From the NCBI RefSeq assembly GCF_000275845.1, contig NW_006766914.1:1-40254 (forward strand): 40,254 bases of DNA. The letters run 5' to 3'. The position numbers were made by a program, and so were the translations under genes. Below are positions 22,245-34,000 of this stretch, one piece after another; position 1 is the stretch's first letter, and every line of letters starts with the position of its first letter. Source of the stretch: Dichomitus squalens LYAD-421 SS1 (taxonomy: Eukaryota > Basidiomycota > Agaricomycetes > Polyporales > Polyporaceae). The notes below the pieces were generated by a model. That model made no database searches, was not told where the DNA came from, and saw only the letters and a list, made by a program, of their open reading frames with translations.

Positions 22245-22800
22245 TTACGCTGAGCCGTAGGTAACGTTGACATCGCCCTTCGTCGCGCCGCCCGTGAAGG
22301 TAGCGGTGAAGGGGATGTTCTGGCCGCACACGGCGAACGCGGCCTTGATACCCTCTGTGCACAGGACCATCGCATCAGCACTCGTCCCACCCCACACGCG
22401 TTGAAACAGATGGAGAAAAGAAAAGCACTCACGTTCCCAGCGACCCTTGGAGATGTTGATGGTATCGCCCTTCACGACAGGCTTGATGGTGAACTGGACG
22501 TTGCCCGACTTGCCGACGGTGGACGTGGGTGAGCCCTCGCACTTCTCGATCGAGCCGGCGATGCCACCGCAGATCTGCAGCAGGGCGACGTTCGAAGTGT
22601 GGAAGTCAAGCGCACTGCGAATAGATTATGCGTTTGTGAGCACGGATGTTACACAAATGAGAAGCAGCGCTCAAAAGAATGACTCACGTCTTGCTCGTGC
22701 AGACGACGTTGGACACCGTCTCCTGGCGGACCTGGAGGGGCGCAGCGAAGGCGCACACAAAGAGCATAGCAAACACGTAGAAGATGGTCGCGAAGTGCAT
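22245..22800 (-). CDS. Small secreted protein, 134 aa
   Basis: Three exons: ATG 22800, intron after SKT, intron after GRWE, TAA at 22247-22245. Residues 1-20 (MHFATIFYVFAMLFVCAFAA) are a clear signal peptide, and PLQVRQ may include a short propeptide. The mature part has four cysteines (34, 53, 63, 108), enough for two disulfides. It is rich in Gly/Thr/Val beta-strand patterns (GNVQFTIKPVVKGDTINI, FTATFTGGATKGDVNVTYG) and has no membrane segment. It is expected outside the cell. I do not recognise a catalytic motif; it fits the broad class of basidiomycete small secreted proteins. Splice junctions are phase-consistent and canonical (GTGAGT...CAG). Confidence 0.82.
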
Positions 22801-23595
22801 TGTGATTACACGAGACTGAGGGTCGGTTTTGTTGAAAGCTGGCAAGGAGGGTGGGCGGATGTATTCCAAAGACCGTCGCAGACGGCAAAAGCAGCAGCTC
22901 AATCAAGTTAATGAAAATGAATAAGCAAAGAGCAGCGCTGCTTGAGCGAAGCTGAACCGGTCAGAGGAACAGACAGGGAGGGAACGGGCGAGGGATTGTG
23001 AGGCCTGCAGACGCGAGCTCTCCGCGTTTATGTATCGACGGACCGGCGGGGGTTCGAGAAGCGCGTAGGTACCTGATCGCTGTTGTTAGGGTGATCTGCC
23101 TTGTGGTCGCTTGTGGCCGCCGGCTATTTGTCGTTCGACGACCTGCGGCCCGTGTAAGTAGACCCGGTTCTCACATCGTCCTGGAACGAGTGGAGCTCTG
23201 CGGCGATTTCGATGGGCGCGCGAAGACATGCGAAACAGCTGGTATCCTAGAAAACACGCTCATATAACAAGTCAGTGTAAGTAATCCAGATACAATCCAT
23301 ACTTAGTTCTCAGGAACGGGGAGCCACGAGGAGTGAGTGATCTGTTGTGTTCAAGCGGATTGTGCGCCGCATCTTATTCACCTTGATCACCGGGCTGCAA
23401 CAACCGGCGGCAGCCATCAGTGCGGCTAGCAACTTGTAGCGCAGCGCTACATAGCTTCAAGCTGAAGGACTCACCACGTGGACGGGGGCAGCATGCAGGT
23501 CTCGTCGACGAGTACATAGAAGTATGGTTTAAGGTCCGGCCAACACCACACTCTCTGCGTGCCTCGGACGCAGGTAGGATACGCAGCACAAACAC
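22801..23595. other. Intergenic, promoter of secreted-protein gene and NDUFAF7 3' end
   Basis: No gene recognised in about 0.8 kb. The part next to the ATG is CT-rich on the coding strand, as in many fungal core promoters. Short open frames on both strands lack support. Confidence 0.5.
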
Positions 23596-25419
23596 TCAAA
23601 ACAGAAACTTGACATTTTTGTAGGTATCTACCAACGGGTTCTCCCCGCTCCTCAACCTCGTCCGCTTCAAATCCGCATACGTCTCCATGAACTCCTGGTG
23701 CGTATACACCTGGCTCTTCCGCTCGCCCACCGGCAGCCCGCTGCTCGACGCGACTCCGTCCACGGGCGGCCGCCGCGTTTTCGGGTGGTACGACGAGAAG
23801 AAGCTGTTCCCCTCCGCAAGTGGCGACGCGGTCATGCTCAGCGGCGTCACGCGCGGGAACTGATTCGCGCTCTCCGTGAGCGGCAGCGGCTGCGCGAGGA
23901 TGTGCTCGTACATGTCGCGCAGGTTCTCAAAGTTTGTCGGGAAGAAGATGTCGAAGTACCCTTGCCGGACGAAGAGCGTCTCGCATGGGACGGTCGTGTT
24001 CTGATACCGCGTCTGCACGACTGGGGCGTTCACACCTGGGATCGTGTCCGGGAGCGAGGAGAAGTCGGAGAGGAGGAGACGATGGCGAGGGAAGTTGCGG
24101 CGGAGGGTGCGGAGAAGGGTGAGAAGGCGAGTGGGGATATACTCGGGGGCGGAGAGGTTGGGGGCGAAGGGGAGATTAGTGTAGAACGTACGGAACGTGG
24201 ATGAGAGCTTGAGCAGACGTGAAATTGGCGGTGGATGGTTTAGATAGCGACGCAGAGCGAGGAAAGAACTGATGAGAGGATCCGTAACTTTGGTGTAGTA
24301 TGAGCTAAAATCGCCTTTCTTGTCGATCGTAACAATGCCTTGGTATGGCTCCAGCGTGCGGAGGTCGTAACGTATTAGGTCGTGGGCGAAGTTATCCTAG
24401 ACGATGATCTGGCAAAGTTGACTGGAGACAACAAGAGGATTACTCACGATGACTTCCATTGCAAGAAAGTAACACGGGGCAGGTTCTCGAGTATCCCAGC
24501 GGAAGATACTCTTGTTGTGAACCGTCACGCAAGGATGCGACTCGCAGAGCTTTTCTCTCTGTAGGGAGGCAAGGCTCTCGCTAATCTCTATGATGTTGTA
24601 ACGTGTCCGCTCATAGACGTCTGGATAATCTTCTCGGAGGTAGTCGAGAATGTCCCGTGCGAGTGTACCGTTCCCTGCCCCGATCTCATATATGACGAAG
24701 TCCTCGTAGGGGAAATACTTCAGGAGATACTCCGACACGAGGCATTGAGCGATGGCCCTTCCGTACCATGGCTTCCGGTCTGAGACATCAGGTCGCCAAT
24801 TGCAATGCAAGTGACGGAGACTGACCTTCAACAACTCGGTAGGGGTATGCCACAGCTGCGTCCCTGGCCCATCTCCGTCCTCTCCGTACGCTGCATACCG
24901 CTTCGTGATTTCCGCCTCGAAGTCCGTCATATTACGCAGAGCTTTCAAGTCTATAGGCTCTGTTGATGTGAAGATGTTGACCTGCTTCGAGAAGTAGCCA
25001 TAGTTGGGGTTGTAAAGCGAGTCCTCGATGAAGTCGCGCACGAGCATCTTCACGCGTCGCGGCGGATGCCGCTCCCGCTCGAGGTCGTTGGCAGTGACAC
25101 GCTGGTAGTTCACATGCTCAGAATCAGGGGTATCGGAGAAGGATACCCTGTCGTTGTAGTTAATCGTCTCCTCCGGCCTTTCCGCTTTCTTTTGTAGGGC
25201 AGCCGAGGTGGTGAAGGACACCGGGGACACGATTCTGGTCGGAGTTCGAGATCCGCATCTTCGCACTACAGTTCGAGCTGCACGAGCAAGCATGTAGCCC
25301 AGAAGTGAGGGCGAGCACACAGTTTTCTCAGAGGGAGGCAGCCGGTGCAGTGAGGTTCCAGAGACAAGGCCAGCCGACCTGGAGCACTTCCGAACGTAGA
25401 TGAGCGTCAAAGCCGCCAT
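23596..25419 (-). CDS. NDUFAF7: NDUFAF7/MidA-family protein arginine methyltransferase, mitochondrial
   Basis: Family members dimethylate a conserved arginine of the 49-kDa complex I subunit (NDUFS2) in the mitochondrial matrix, an early assembly step. Two exons (25419-24448, 24396-23596) give 590 residues. A basic mitochondrial presequence is visible. The second Met (25293, MLARAARTVVRRCGSR) starts a cleaner one and would give 548 residues, so the start is uncertain. Family motifs are RDFIEDSLYNPNYGYFS, the SAM-binding block FVIYEIGAGNGTLARDIL, YNIIEISESLASLQREKL, and FLAMEVI-DNFAHDLIRYD across the intron. The C-terminal tail (VYTHQEFMETYADLKR) is longer than in bacterial MidA, and MEVIDN is as expected for the family. 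Confidence 0.92.
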
Positions 25420-25712
25420 CGGCTTCCGATCCTAGTATCTACAAACAACGACTACGACTCCGAAGGCGGTAGATTTCACTGTGTGGTCCATGTTCTCCTA
25501 GCCTGACTGTTATCTCGCACAAACTACTTAAATCCCCTTGCAGTTTCTCCAAGCTTCAATCATCTCCTCTAGATGCCTCTAGCCGCTGTCCCCCGCCATG
25601 TTCTCCGCATGCATGTTCGCTTCTCTCCAAGCCCCCCTGCCTACGACGCTTACCTGGCCCCATTACCGACGCTCCCACCGACGCTACTACCGCCACGAGA
25701 CACTGCCCAATA

Positions 25713-25990
25713 TTAGGAAGACTCTATGCCGATAGCTCGAATATTGGCTGACTGGAGGTGTAAGAGAAAGCGCGACACAAGGACGGCGGACAACCTAGAT
25801 GTTTGCCACCGTCAAGAATCCATTGCATATGTTTAACAGTCATGTAGCTGGCACTGTCCAAGGCGGTAATATCGAGTCGTAATGTGTCAATACTGAGGCG
25901 TGGATCGCAACCGGCACAAGGCCACCGAGCGCATCGTGAAGGTTAGGCATGAGGCATTGAGAATGATCGTCCCTACGTTTCGATCGGTCA
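25713..25990 (-). pseudogene. DUF6533-type copy D, 3' remnant
   Basis: Three 3' exons of the E/F subgroup can be recognised on the minus strand. ILNASCLTFTMRS (about 25970-25925) parallels ILNSLHLTFTMLS of copy E. A short exon ends DSILPP. The last exon reads LSAVLVSRFLLHLQSANIRAIGIESS and then TAA at 25715-25713. That stop removes the tail containing RVVG that E and F keep. No upstream exons are recognised. It lies directly downstream of copy E in the same orientation, so it is the dead partner of a tandem duplication. Confidence 0.65.
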
Positions 25991-26477
25991 GTGTTATAGG
26001 AGACAGTTTGAGCCTGATGCGGGAGGTAGCTGGATGTTGGTGGTAAGCAGGGCTGAGATTGGAGTCGCTGAGAATGTTGCAAGGTTACTGATGCTTCTGG
26101 AAGCCCATGAACTACTGCCATCAAACCAACGCTCAACATCTGGTTCTCTGATTCTAGTGCCGGATGAAATAGGATGTAATACGGCTGTAGTTTATACCTC
26201 GTGGGGCTGTGACGCAGGTGACTGAAGAACATATCCAGCATCAATGCGGCCATGGGAGCATGAGACTTTCCAATAGCCAATCCCAGCGCGCCAGCGACTT
26301 TGTTTGAAGGCGGATTGCTACTATACAAGTCACACACATATATACAGAACCTAGGACCGGACATGCCATACGATCCAGCGTACGAGGAAAAGGCGATGGG
26401 TTGTACTTCCAAAGTAGCATCGATGGAAACTTAAGCTCCTTGGATTGGTCCTTTGCTGCCCGAAAACGATGATCGTC
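25991..26477. other. Interval between copies D and E, with an unexplained open frame
   Basis: A minus-strand frame of 190 codons spans 25840-26412, partly overlapping remnant D. Its composition is mixed and no domain, signal peptide or splice context is evident. It may be chance or part of inserted sequence that separated D from its 5' exons. Confidence 0.3.
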
Positions 26478-28172
26478 TCATTCCCCCATGAGTTCGTCAT
26501 CGACGTCGTCTCCCTGCCAAGGATACTCATCGGGAGCGATAGAGGCCCCTAATGATCCAACAACTCGCTCAAATATCACAGAGCCGGTGTCCGACGTAGT
26601 CAATGCTTGCGAAGAGGCCATACCGACAGCTCGAAGGCTGGCCTCCTGCAGGTGTAGGAGAAAGCGTGAAATCAGGAGGGCGGTCACCCTAAATGTTCGG
26701 AGTTGCGATGTTCAAGATACGGGAGGGTCAGCTATATCTGAGCTTGAGTATAACATTGACTTAAGCCACATACGGCGTTGTGAATTGACCGAAGTCGCTG
26801 GTTCTCTGTAGATAAGCTACATCGAGCTGTCCTGAGTTGAGCATCTTAGCAACAATGAAATTGCAAGGGTGCTCACCGAGAGCATGGTGAATGTCAGGTG
26901 GAGAGAGTTGAGGATAGCAAGGAAGCTTGATGATCCCTATGAGCTTTGGCCCACCGTTCAACAGCGCGTGGCTCACATGAAATAAATAGTGCCTAAGGCA
27001 CCTGAGTAAGCATATACAATGTTACATTCCCATGGAAATTGGCACTTACCATCAACCAGAAGCACGCTAGATATTGTGCCCTTGGGTACGACCCCTTGGC
27101 CGATGTTGTTGCGCCGTGACAGCGCAAACCACGTCGAACCAATGACAAGGAAATCCGCTGCGATTAGGCACGACCGAGATGCGATGGTGACTGCCATCAT
27201 CATACGTAAACAAAGGTCGGAGGCAGGTATGAAAGACAACCATACATCTACAGAAGGCGAGGGAGATTAAATCAGGGTAGCGTACGCTAAGCACCTCAGT
27301 GAGGACTGACTTTTGCACCACGTTTGGAGGTAAGTTGTTCATGGGTATGCATCCAAATGGGGGATCGTACCCGCCTGTTTCTCCAAACGCGAAATCTGTC
27401 TGTTCATCCGAGATGTCAGTCCATGTGAGTCCAGTGTTAGAAAACGGCTTTACAAAGTTGATTCCAACAGGCACCATGGACAAGAGGAAGGTAATGCAGG
27501 ACAGCGGCCAGCTTTTCTGAAGAGCATAAACACGTATGCCAGCGAAAGCTAAGGAAATCGGTGTCTATCAACAGCTATTCAACCAGTTGGTACAGTCGGT
27601 TCTACCTGCCGCGACAGTGAACAGGAGAAATTCAATAGCAGCAACGCCCCTTGAGTCGATGATGCAGCTATGCGTGTGGCATAGATTAGTCGGGAAATGT
27701 TGCCAGAGAGGATTGAGGCTCCTCGCTTACCCCTGTCGGAGGAAATGGCCAAATGAGCGGGGGACACAGAGTAGCTAGAATGGCTGTAAAGCCGTACGTA
27801 CCTCGACTGACTTGTTCAAGCTGCTCCCAAGGTCCCAAACCATATAAAGCAAAGTCATGTATTTATTGAGCCAGAATAGAACGGCCCCGCCCGTCACCTT
27901 TCGCCCCCAAAAGTTCCGAACTTCGTCTCCGGTCGTGATGATTGAATCATACATGAACAGCACTACCCAGCAGATTGGTGAGCCACATGCCTTCAGAAGC
28001 ACCATAAGATAGTAGGTCGCGACTGGTACCTGCTGCTGCATTAAAGCAGTAGTTACCAATGTATCTACGTGATGAAGCGGGTTCTCAATGATAGCTATTT
28101 GATAGGAGTAAGGGAAACAACATACACGCTTGCATATTCGGAGACGAATTGGGCAGTCTCGGAGGGAGACAT
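26478..28172 (-). CDS. DUF6533-type multi-pass membrane protein, copy E
   Basis: Complete member of the second subgroup (N-terminus MSPSETAQFVSEYAS, like copy F). Exons join through YIGNYCFNAAA, VLFMYDSIITTGDEVRNFW, KYMTLLYMVWDL, a 2-nt exon GG (27732-27731), CIIDSRGVAAIEFLLFTVAA, GIRVYALQKSWPLSC and PPFGCIPMNN. A second 2-nt exon AT (27247-27246) follows, then TIASRSCLIAADFLVIGSTW, GTIYF, LAILNSLHLTFTML, RTSDFGQFTTP and VTALLISRFLLHLQEA. The tail has IFERVVGSLGASI and ends at TGA 26480-26478. The first 2-nt exon joins E|GG|C to give Gly-Cys where A-C have Ser-Cys. The donor before the second (GTCAGT after CAAAA) is less typical. About seven hydrophobic segments; function unknown. Confidence 0.8.
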
Positions 28173-29259
28173 GATCAATGGAGAGCGGAGGGAACGTCCT
28201 ACAGTAGATGAGGGGATGTCCTGGGCAGAACGAGATACGGCATTTATATTCCTCACTGTAGTCTCTGAACTTCTCTTCGACAGCCTAACCGTTTTGAGAT
28301 ATGGCTAGTGGAGCCTATGCGCTCAAACCTTGAGGCTTGACACTATGCATGGCGGAGCCAATGCTCGCAACTTCCGCCGTCTTCTTGTCTTATCGGTAGG
28401 ACTATTAACGCAAAGAATAGAACTAATGATGTCTCAAGCCCTACCAGCCAAAGTCACTGTGATGAGCAACGACGCTAAACTCTCATTAATCACTAACAGA
28501 CGCACACGTTGGGGCCTACGTGAGAACCTGAGAAGTCAGAAGAGGAGGTTCCACGCCTTCCCAACGCGCGATCGCTCGGACAGCCATGAATAGCATATTG
28601 TTGTTGTTCGCAGTACCTAAAAGATGTGCGGGGCTCATACGCTCATGACCTCGACTGATCATCGAGGCCCAAAAACGTTGAACGTTCCACTCTGCGGAAT
28701 TCCAACTGCTTTATTGAGGCCTGTGGCTGTACAATGTAACGCCCAGGTCGAAGGTGTGGAAGGTTGAGATGCACGGAGGCCATCCCTGCGAGGGAATGGA
28801 GTGACTGCAAGTTGCGACACGGTGATTCGTCCAAACTCCGACATATCCATGACGGAGGTTCAGGGATGAGTGTGAGCGTACGCGTGCGCTTGGCTCCCCT
28901 AGACATGTTGGGGCCCGATAGCGGAGCGCGAGGCAGTATCACCTTGGTATGGCTATCCATGAACGTGACCAAGTCCGCCGAGATCGTTCCTATAGGCGCT
29001 GTGTCAAATTCATTACGAAATCAAGGATAGCGCACCTCAACATGCTCCATGCTGCTCGTGAACCTACAAGCAGCTCGCTCAGACGTAGTCCTCCGAACAG
29101 GGGTGACTGTCGCGACGCCAGTGGAAAGGATGGAGATGAAAACAAGTTGGATGCAGGATAATGCGGTGATCGACGAGCGCACTCGAGAAGGGAGGTAACA
29201 GAACAATACTTGGTATATCAAAGCATTACAACTATTGTACAGCCACTCGGAGCTGCAAC
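28173..29259. other. Intergenic between copy E and the TMEM14-family gene
   Basis: Holds the copy E promoter. A minus-strand frame of about 115 codons around 28643-28990 can be extended upstream through a possible acceptor at about 28995, but I recognise no family and no start exon. I leave it unannotated as a gene. Confidence 0.4.
28242..28248 (-). promoter_or_regulatory. TATA box of DUF6533-type copy E
   Basis: On the minus strand this reads TATAAAT, 70 bases upstream of the copy E ATG (28172). Copy F has the same heptamer at the same distance. Confidence 0.6.
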
Positions 29260-29750
29260 TCAGGACCGCAAAGCCAACACAGTTTTGCCGTAGTAATAAG
29301 CGGAGGCAGCAGAGGTCACCGTAAGGACGGCGGGCACTGGGCCCTTGGTCGCACGAGGCAGCGAAGAAAGCAGGAGAAGAGCAGACGCGCCTAGAGCAAG
29401 ACACATGAGAGAGGTGAGCGGTTGATTGGGATCATGGTGGGACTAGATTGGACGAGACTCACCGAGAGCAGCCTCGAGACCGTTCGCAGTACCCTTGCGA
29501 ATGCTGTCGGCACTGTAGAGGTAGAGTACACCAACGCTGGCAGAAACTGTCTTCAACACCCCATTTGCTCATGCCAGGGCCTGCTTTTCCACTCACCCAA
29601 CACCTGCGACCAACGAGGGGATACTCTTGGTGCGTACAAAGCCGGTGATTCCACCGACAACGCACAGGGTTCCCATCACGTAAGCCGGATACGCAGACTG
29701 GACTTTCTTGAGTCTCAATTCTAGCTACATTGATCTTCCGCGCGCACCAT
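29260..29750 (-). CDS. TMEM14 family (UPF0136) small membrane protein, 102 aa
   Basis: Small four-helix membrane protein. Family members sit in the inner mitochondrial membrane or other organelle membranes; TMEM14C imports protoporphyrinogen in animal erythroid cells, and the fungal role is not settled. Model on the minus strand: ATG 29750-29748 alone, a 50-nt intron (29747-29698, GTGCGC...CCAG), then SAYPAYVMGTLCVVGGITGF, intron, VGVLYLYSADSIRKG, intron, GASALLLLSSLPRATKG and SAASAYYYGKTVLALRS, TGA 29262-29260. Without the first intron the ATG runs into a stop after eight codons. With it, the start M-S-A-Y-P-A-Y matches the family. Gly-rich helices fit the fold. It is divergent from the EEF1AKMT4-like gene across 206 bases. 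Confidence 0.85.
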
Positions 29751-29956
29751 TGTAGTTGTTTCGATCTGGGGCAGGTAGGAGGAGATGGGAGAGAGTAGCA
29801 GGGCGGGGGGATGGGAACAGTGCTTGCCGGCGTGCGCACGCAACGGTGTCACCTATTTACCCCGCACAACAATAAGCGCACATGGATGATCGGAGATCCC
29901 GCGGGAACGCGTTCCCCGGCCCGTGATTTCTTCCTCGCCACATACACTCTGATAAT

Positions 29957-31033
29957 ATGGCGGACGTCCTCCCAAGGAAGAACGAGGAGTATGGGACAAA
30001 GGAATACTGGTGAGTATCAGGCAAATTGCCCCAGTAGAGGACCCATGTCAACTAGCTTACCAGGGATCAGCGTTATACACAGTGAGCAGTATTTTCACAT
30101 TCGTTGTTTACAGCGCCAGGATGGCCGAGATTTCTCGGACAGGGAGTCAGAAGAAACCTCCTTCGACTGGTTCAAGACATACGATGGTATTGCAGACATC
30201 ATGCGGCAGCTTATCCCCAACAAGTCGTCAAGGATCTTGATGCTCGGTTGTGGAAATTCGACCCTCTCGCAGGACGTACGTCCGCTGTTACGAAGCACAC
30301 AAGCTGGCATAAATTGACTGGAGACATGAACAGATGTATAATGATGGCTACAAGAACATAGTGAACATCGACGTAAGAAACTCTTCGTCAATCTTCTGCA
30401 GATGACTCATCCGAGGCACACGTAGTACTCTGGCATCCTCATCGAGAAGATGAAGCATAAGCATGAGATTTCGGCACCGGAGATGGAGTGTACGAAACCC
30501 TCGGCTGCACATTCCACTCTACGCTCATACAATGCGTGGGAACATAGGGCATGAGATGGACATACGCGACCTGAAATTTGAAGCGAATTCGTTCGATGTT
30601 GCCATAGACAAGGGCACGTTCTTGGCTCCACTTACTTGGCAGTCTGCCCTGACGGCCAGTGATTCATTAACCCCAGGCACGATGGACGCCATGATGACCG
30701 CCAAAGCTGATGTCTGGGTATATGTCGGCCTCATGCAATGTACGTGCTCCTGGCGCTGACTCATGTGCTGCCAGGATCCGCCAGAAGAGGTCGTCCAAAA
30801 CTGTAACAAGGAGGTAGACGAAGTCCTGCGGTATACTTCCTTTGCTTTACTCATCCCTTACAAGCACATTCACGATCGTTCGCAGTGTCCTCCGCCCAGG
30901 CGGGATCTTCGTCTACCTCACCTTTGGCCAGCCGCACTTCCGCCGTCGCTACCTCGAACGTCCCAGTACGACGCTAGAGATCCGCAAATTAGGCGATGCG
31001 TTCCATTACTATCTGTACATAGTCCGAACCTAA
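29957..31033 (+). CDS. EEF1AKMT4-like class I SAM methyltransferase, 205 aa
   Basis: Likely a protein lysine methyltransferase of the METTL13/EEF1AKMT4 group, which modifies elongation factor eEF1A. Nine exons: 29957-30009, 30064-30081 (18 nt), 30143-30275, 30334-30372, 30426-30489, 30548-30613, 30677-30717, 30775-30830, 30886-31033. They sum to 618 nt. Motifs: MADVLPRKNEEYGTKEYWDQ (family Y-x4-Y-W-D-Q-R-Y start), SFDWFKTY, motif I RILMLGCGNSTLSQDMY, NIVNIDYS, WHEMDIRDL, FDVAIDKGTMDAM, VLRPGGIFVYLTFGQPHFRR, LGDAFHYYLYIVR. The intron 30614-30676 only works in frame with a GC donor (AAGG|GCACGT...CCAG). The GGCACG at both of its ends is a direct repeat. Convergent with the CLC gene, 50 bases apart. 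Confidence 0.82.
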
Positions 31034-31083
31034 AAAAAATAAAGCAACGATTTTCCCTGCAGGAAAACGTCGACAGTGTTTGT

Positions 31084-34000
31084 CTAGTAGTGTCTCTCCG
31101 CAAGCGCGCCGGCGTGCGATGACTCCGCAGTAAGCAACCAGACAATGTCGGTCTTGGTGACCATCCCCACCAGCTTCCCTTCTTGCGAAAACAGGATGTG
31201 TCGCACGTTCTGTACATCATGCGTTGGTATGGGACCATACCAATGACATGCGCAAGAGAAGCACTCACCATCTTCTGGAACATGCTCACGACGAGCTCCA
31301 GGGGGACGTCCTTGCGCAGCTGCAGGACTGCTTCCTCGAGCAAGTTCGACAAGTTGACCATCCCACTGTCCCCCTGGCCCGTCCGACTCGGCGGGAGGAA
31401 GGTGCACCTCTGCTCCATAGACGGATCGTCCGCGATGGGACCGACTTGACTCCCCGTCAGCATGACAGCGCCAAAGCAACAGGTCTGGACTCGCCTAAAC
31501 ACGCGCGCAGCTTGTCCCTCATCACCATCCCAAGCAGCTGCTCCCCATGCAGAACCGGGAATCCCCCGAAGCTATGTCTGCTGATGAACTCGTTCAGCTC
31601 TTTGACAGAGCATCCATGCCCATCGTCGTGAATGACGAATAGGTTCGACACAGGTTTCATGACATGTGCGGCGGTCTGGCCTTTGTCGCGGAAGTCGCGG
31701 GTAGGGAGCCAGGGGTACTGGCGCATGGCGATCCATACGGTGTATATGCCGTCCTTGCCAAACGCGTCTGCGACCCACTTGGAGACCATGACAGAGATCA
31801 TGAGCGGTAAGACGTGCGAGAGGGCGCCGGTTAGCTTGGAGACAATTGTTAGATAGATATCGTGCGCAGAGTACATCGTAGCGGGCTCACCTCGAACATG
31901 ATGACAACGAGAGAGACTGAGCGGTCGGCAAATAAGCATGATAGAAAGTAAGTCGAGAGAGAAGGGCTCACTCGTCATCCTAGTGACTCCACCGAGCATA
32001 GCAGAGGCCCCGATGACAGCATAGAAGCCTGGCGATATACAGCGTACTGTGGAATCCGGCGGGCACGAAGAGAATATCCATGCCGTCGGATATGCCCGAT
32101 ACAGTCCTTGTCTGACGCACATCGTCAGAACGCTCACGCAAGCAGGAAGTAAGCATACGAACGTAACCAGCCCCACTGCACGCCCCAAGCAGGCACCGAT
32201 GGCGATCGTCGGGAGGAAGATACCAGCTGGGACCTGGGAAATGCTATGAAAGGCTGCTATACCTTGTCTAGTCGGGGACATACCATCATGCCAAAGGTCC
32301 ACGCTGTGAACGCGATCTTAACCAACGCTGTCAGGACCAAGAGGAACACGTTGGCCCAAATCGCTGTGGGGCTGAGACGGGCAATATCAGCTTACAGATG
32401 ACATCTAGCGAGATTCAAGCGTACTTGCACAGGCCATGGTAGTCTGGCTTGGTAGGGTCGCACTCTTGAAAGAGGTTCGCAACGAGCTCCGATGACTGCA
32501 CTCGGAGGAACACGAGTAGGTAGCTGGTAGCGGCGGTGATGGCGGTGAAGCCGACGACCTCCACAATCGGAAAGTTGTGCAGCTGACTGTGTCTTCGGTA
32601 CACGGCTGCAGCCGCATTGAGTTTGATCAAGAGCGAACCGAGGAGACCCTATTCATGCCACGCGGGCTGTCAGCAAACATGAAGATGGCAGTGAATCGAA
32701 GTCACAAACCCCGATAACTGAGAGGAACATCCAAGGAATCTACGACTCAGGACGGTCAACTGAGAACATCCATTCAGTACAGTTTATCCTCACTAGTTCG
32801 AACCCGCGCCAGGTCGTTCCTGACTCCGACACCTGAAACAAGACCAGCTTCGACGTCCCGAAAGGGTCAATGTACTGCAACGACACCGCAGCGATGACAG
32901 AGGTCACGAAGCCACGCCACATCACATCGCTATCGTTCGAGAACGCGTCGAGCTCTTCCAAGCCGAACAGCACACCTCCGAGAGGGCTACCGAACGCAAC
33001 AGATACGCCCGCGGCGGCGGCCGCCGCGAGCAGTTTGCGCTTTCTAGCTGCGCAAATGGTCAGGAGGATTTCGAGACTGAGTGGCGGCAGATCTCTGACC
33101 TTCATTTTGCCGATATTGCCGGAATGGACGGGAGAGCAGGAATGCCCAGCAGCAGGCTACGTGGACCAGGGGCCCTTCCTTCCCAAGAGATAACCCGGAA
33201 GCAACAGCAAGCGCGAGGCCGACGGCCTTGATGAGGAGCACCCAAGCCCCAAGGAATTGATCAAGCACGTAGCCGCTGAGGATCTATTAAAAGACAGATG
33301 AGACAGGTATTGGGCAGTCACATGGGAATGAAAGAACGAACGGCTTTGATTTCGGGAACTGCACATGCCGTTAGTATTCTCGCGAAGGTCATGGGAAGAT
33401 AACGCATATCACGTACTTCCTGTGTGAAAAGCGCTTCGCACGCACGTCAGTTATGTGCATTGCGTAGTGGGCAGTTGCTCCTCACTATGGTGCATATATT
33501 ATAACGAGTACAGCAGAGCTTCCTGCAAAGGCCACCTGGCAGCGGTTCATGAAACTCACAATGACAAGAGGTACGTATGAGAGAACTCACCGACAGCGTC
33601 ATGTAGATAGTAGCTTGCAGCAGGGACTGCCCGAAGATGCTAGTCACATGGAAATATTCGCTCCATGTCTGCCACTCATTACATATCTCACCGGCTACCA
33701 ATTGCGTGAGATGAAAATGCGTGCCATGATGATCCGCACTCACGGTCAAGCCCACTACAGCATGCGACTTGATTGTAAAAGAACCCGTACGTGCACCGTC
33801 CTTCTCGTAGGTCTCCTAGCCTGCGAGATCCTGTCTATATATCCAAAGCTATAGCAGAGATACGCAGCACGCACCATTTCACCAGAACGTCCAGCCATGC
33901 ACCCAAAACCCCTACTCCTACACCCACCAAGATGATGACCAGCCAAAGCCCTGCCGAGTCTAACACCATCCCCAGCAATCCATGCAGCCCCCGCTGGGAT

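Noticed and set aside
28643..28990. About 115-codon minus-strand frame downstream of the TMEM14-family gene
   Set aside because: A possible acceptor precedes it, but no start exon, family motif or second exon could be found.
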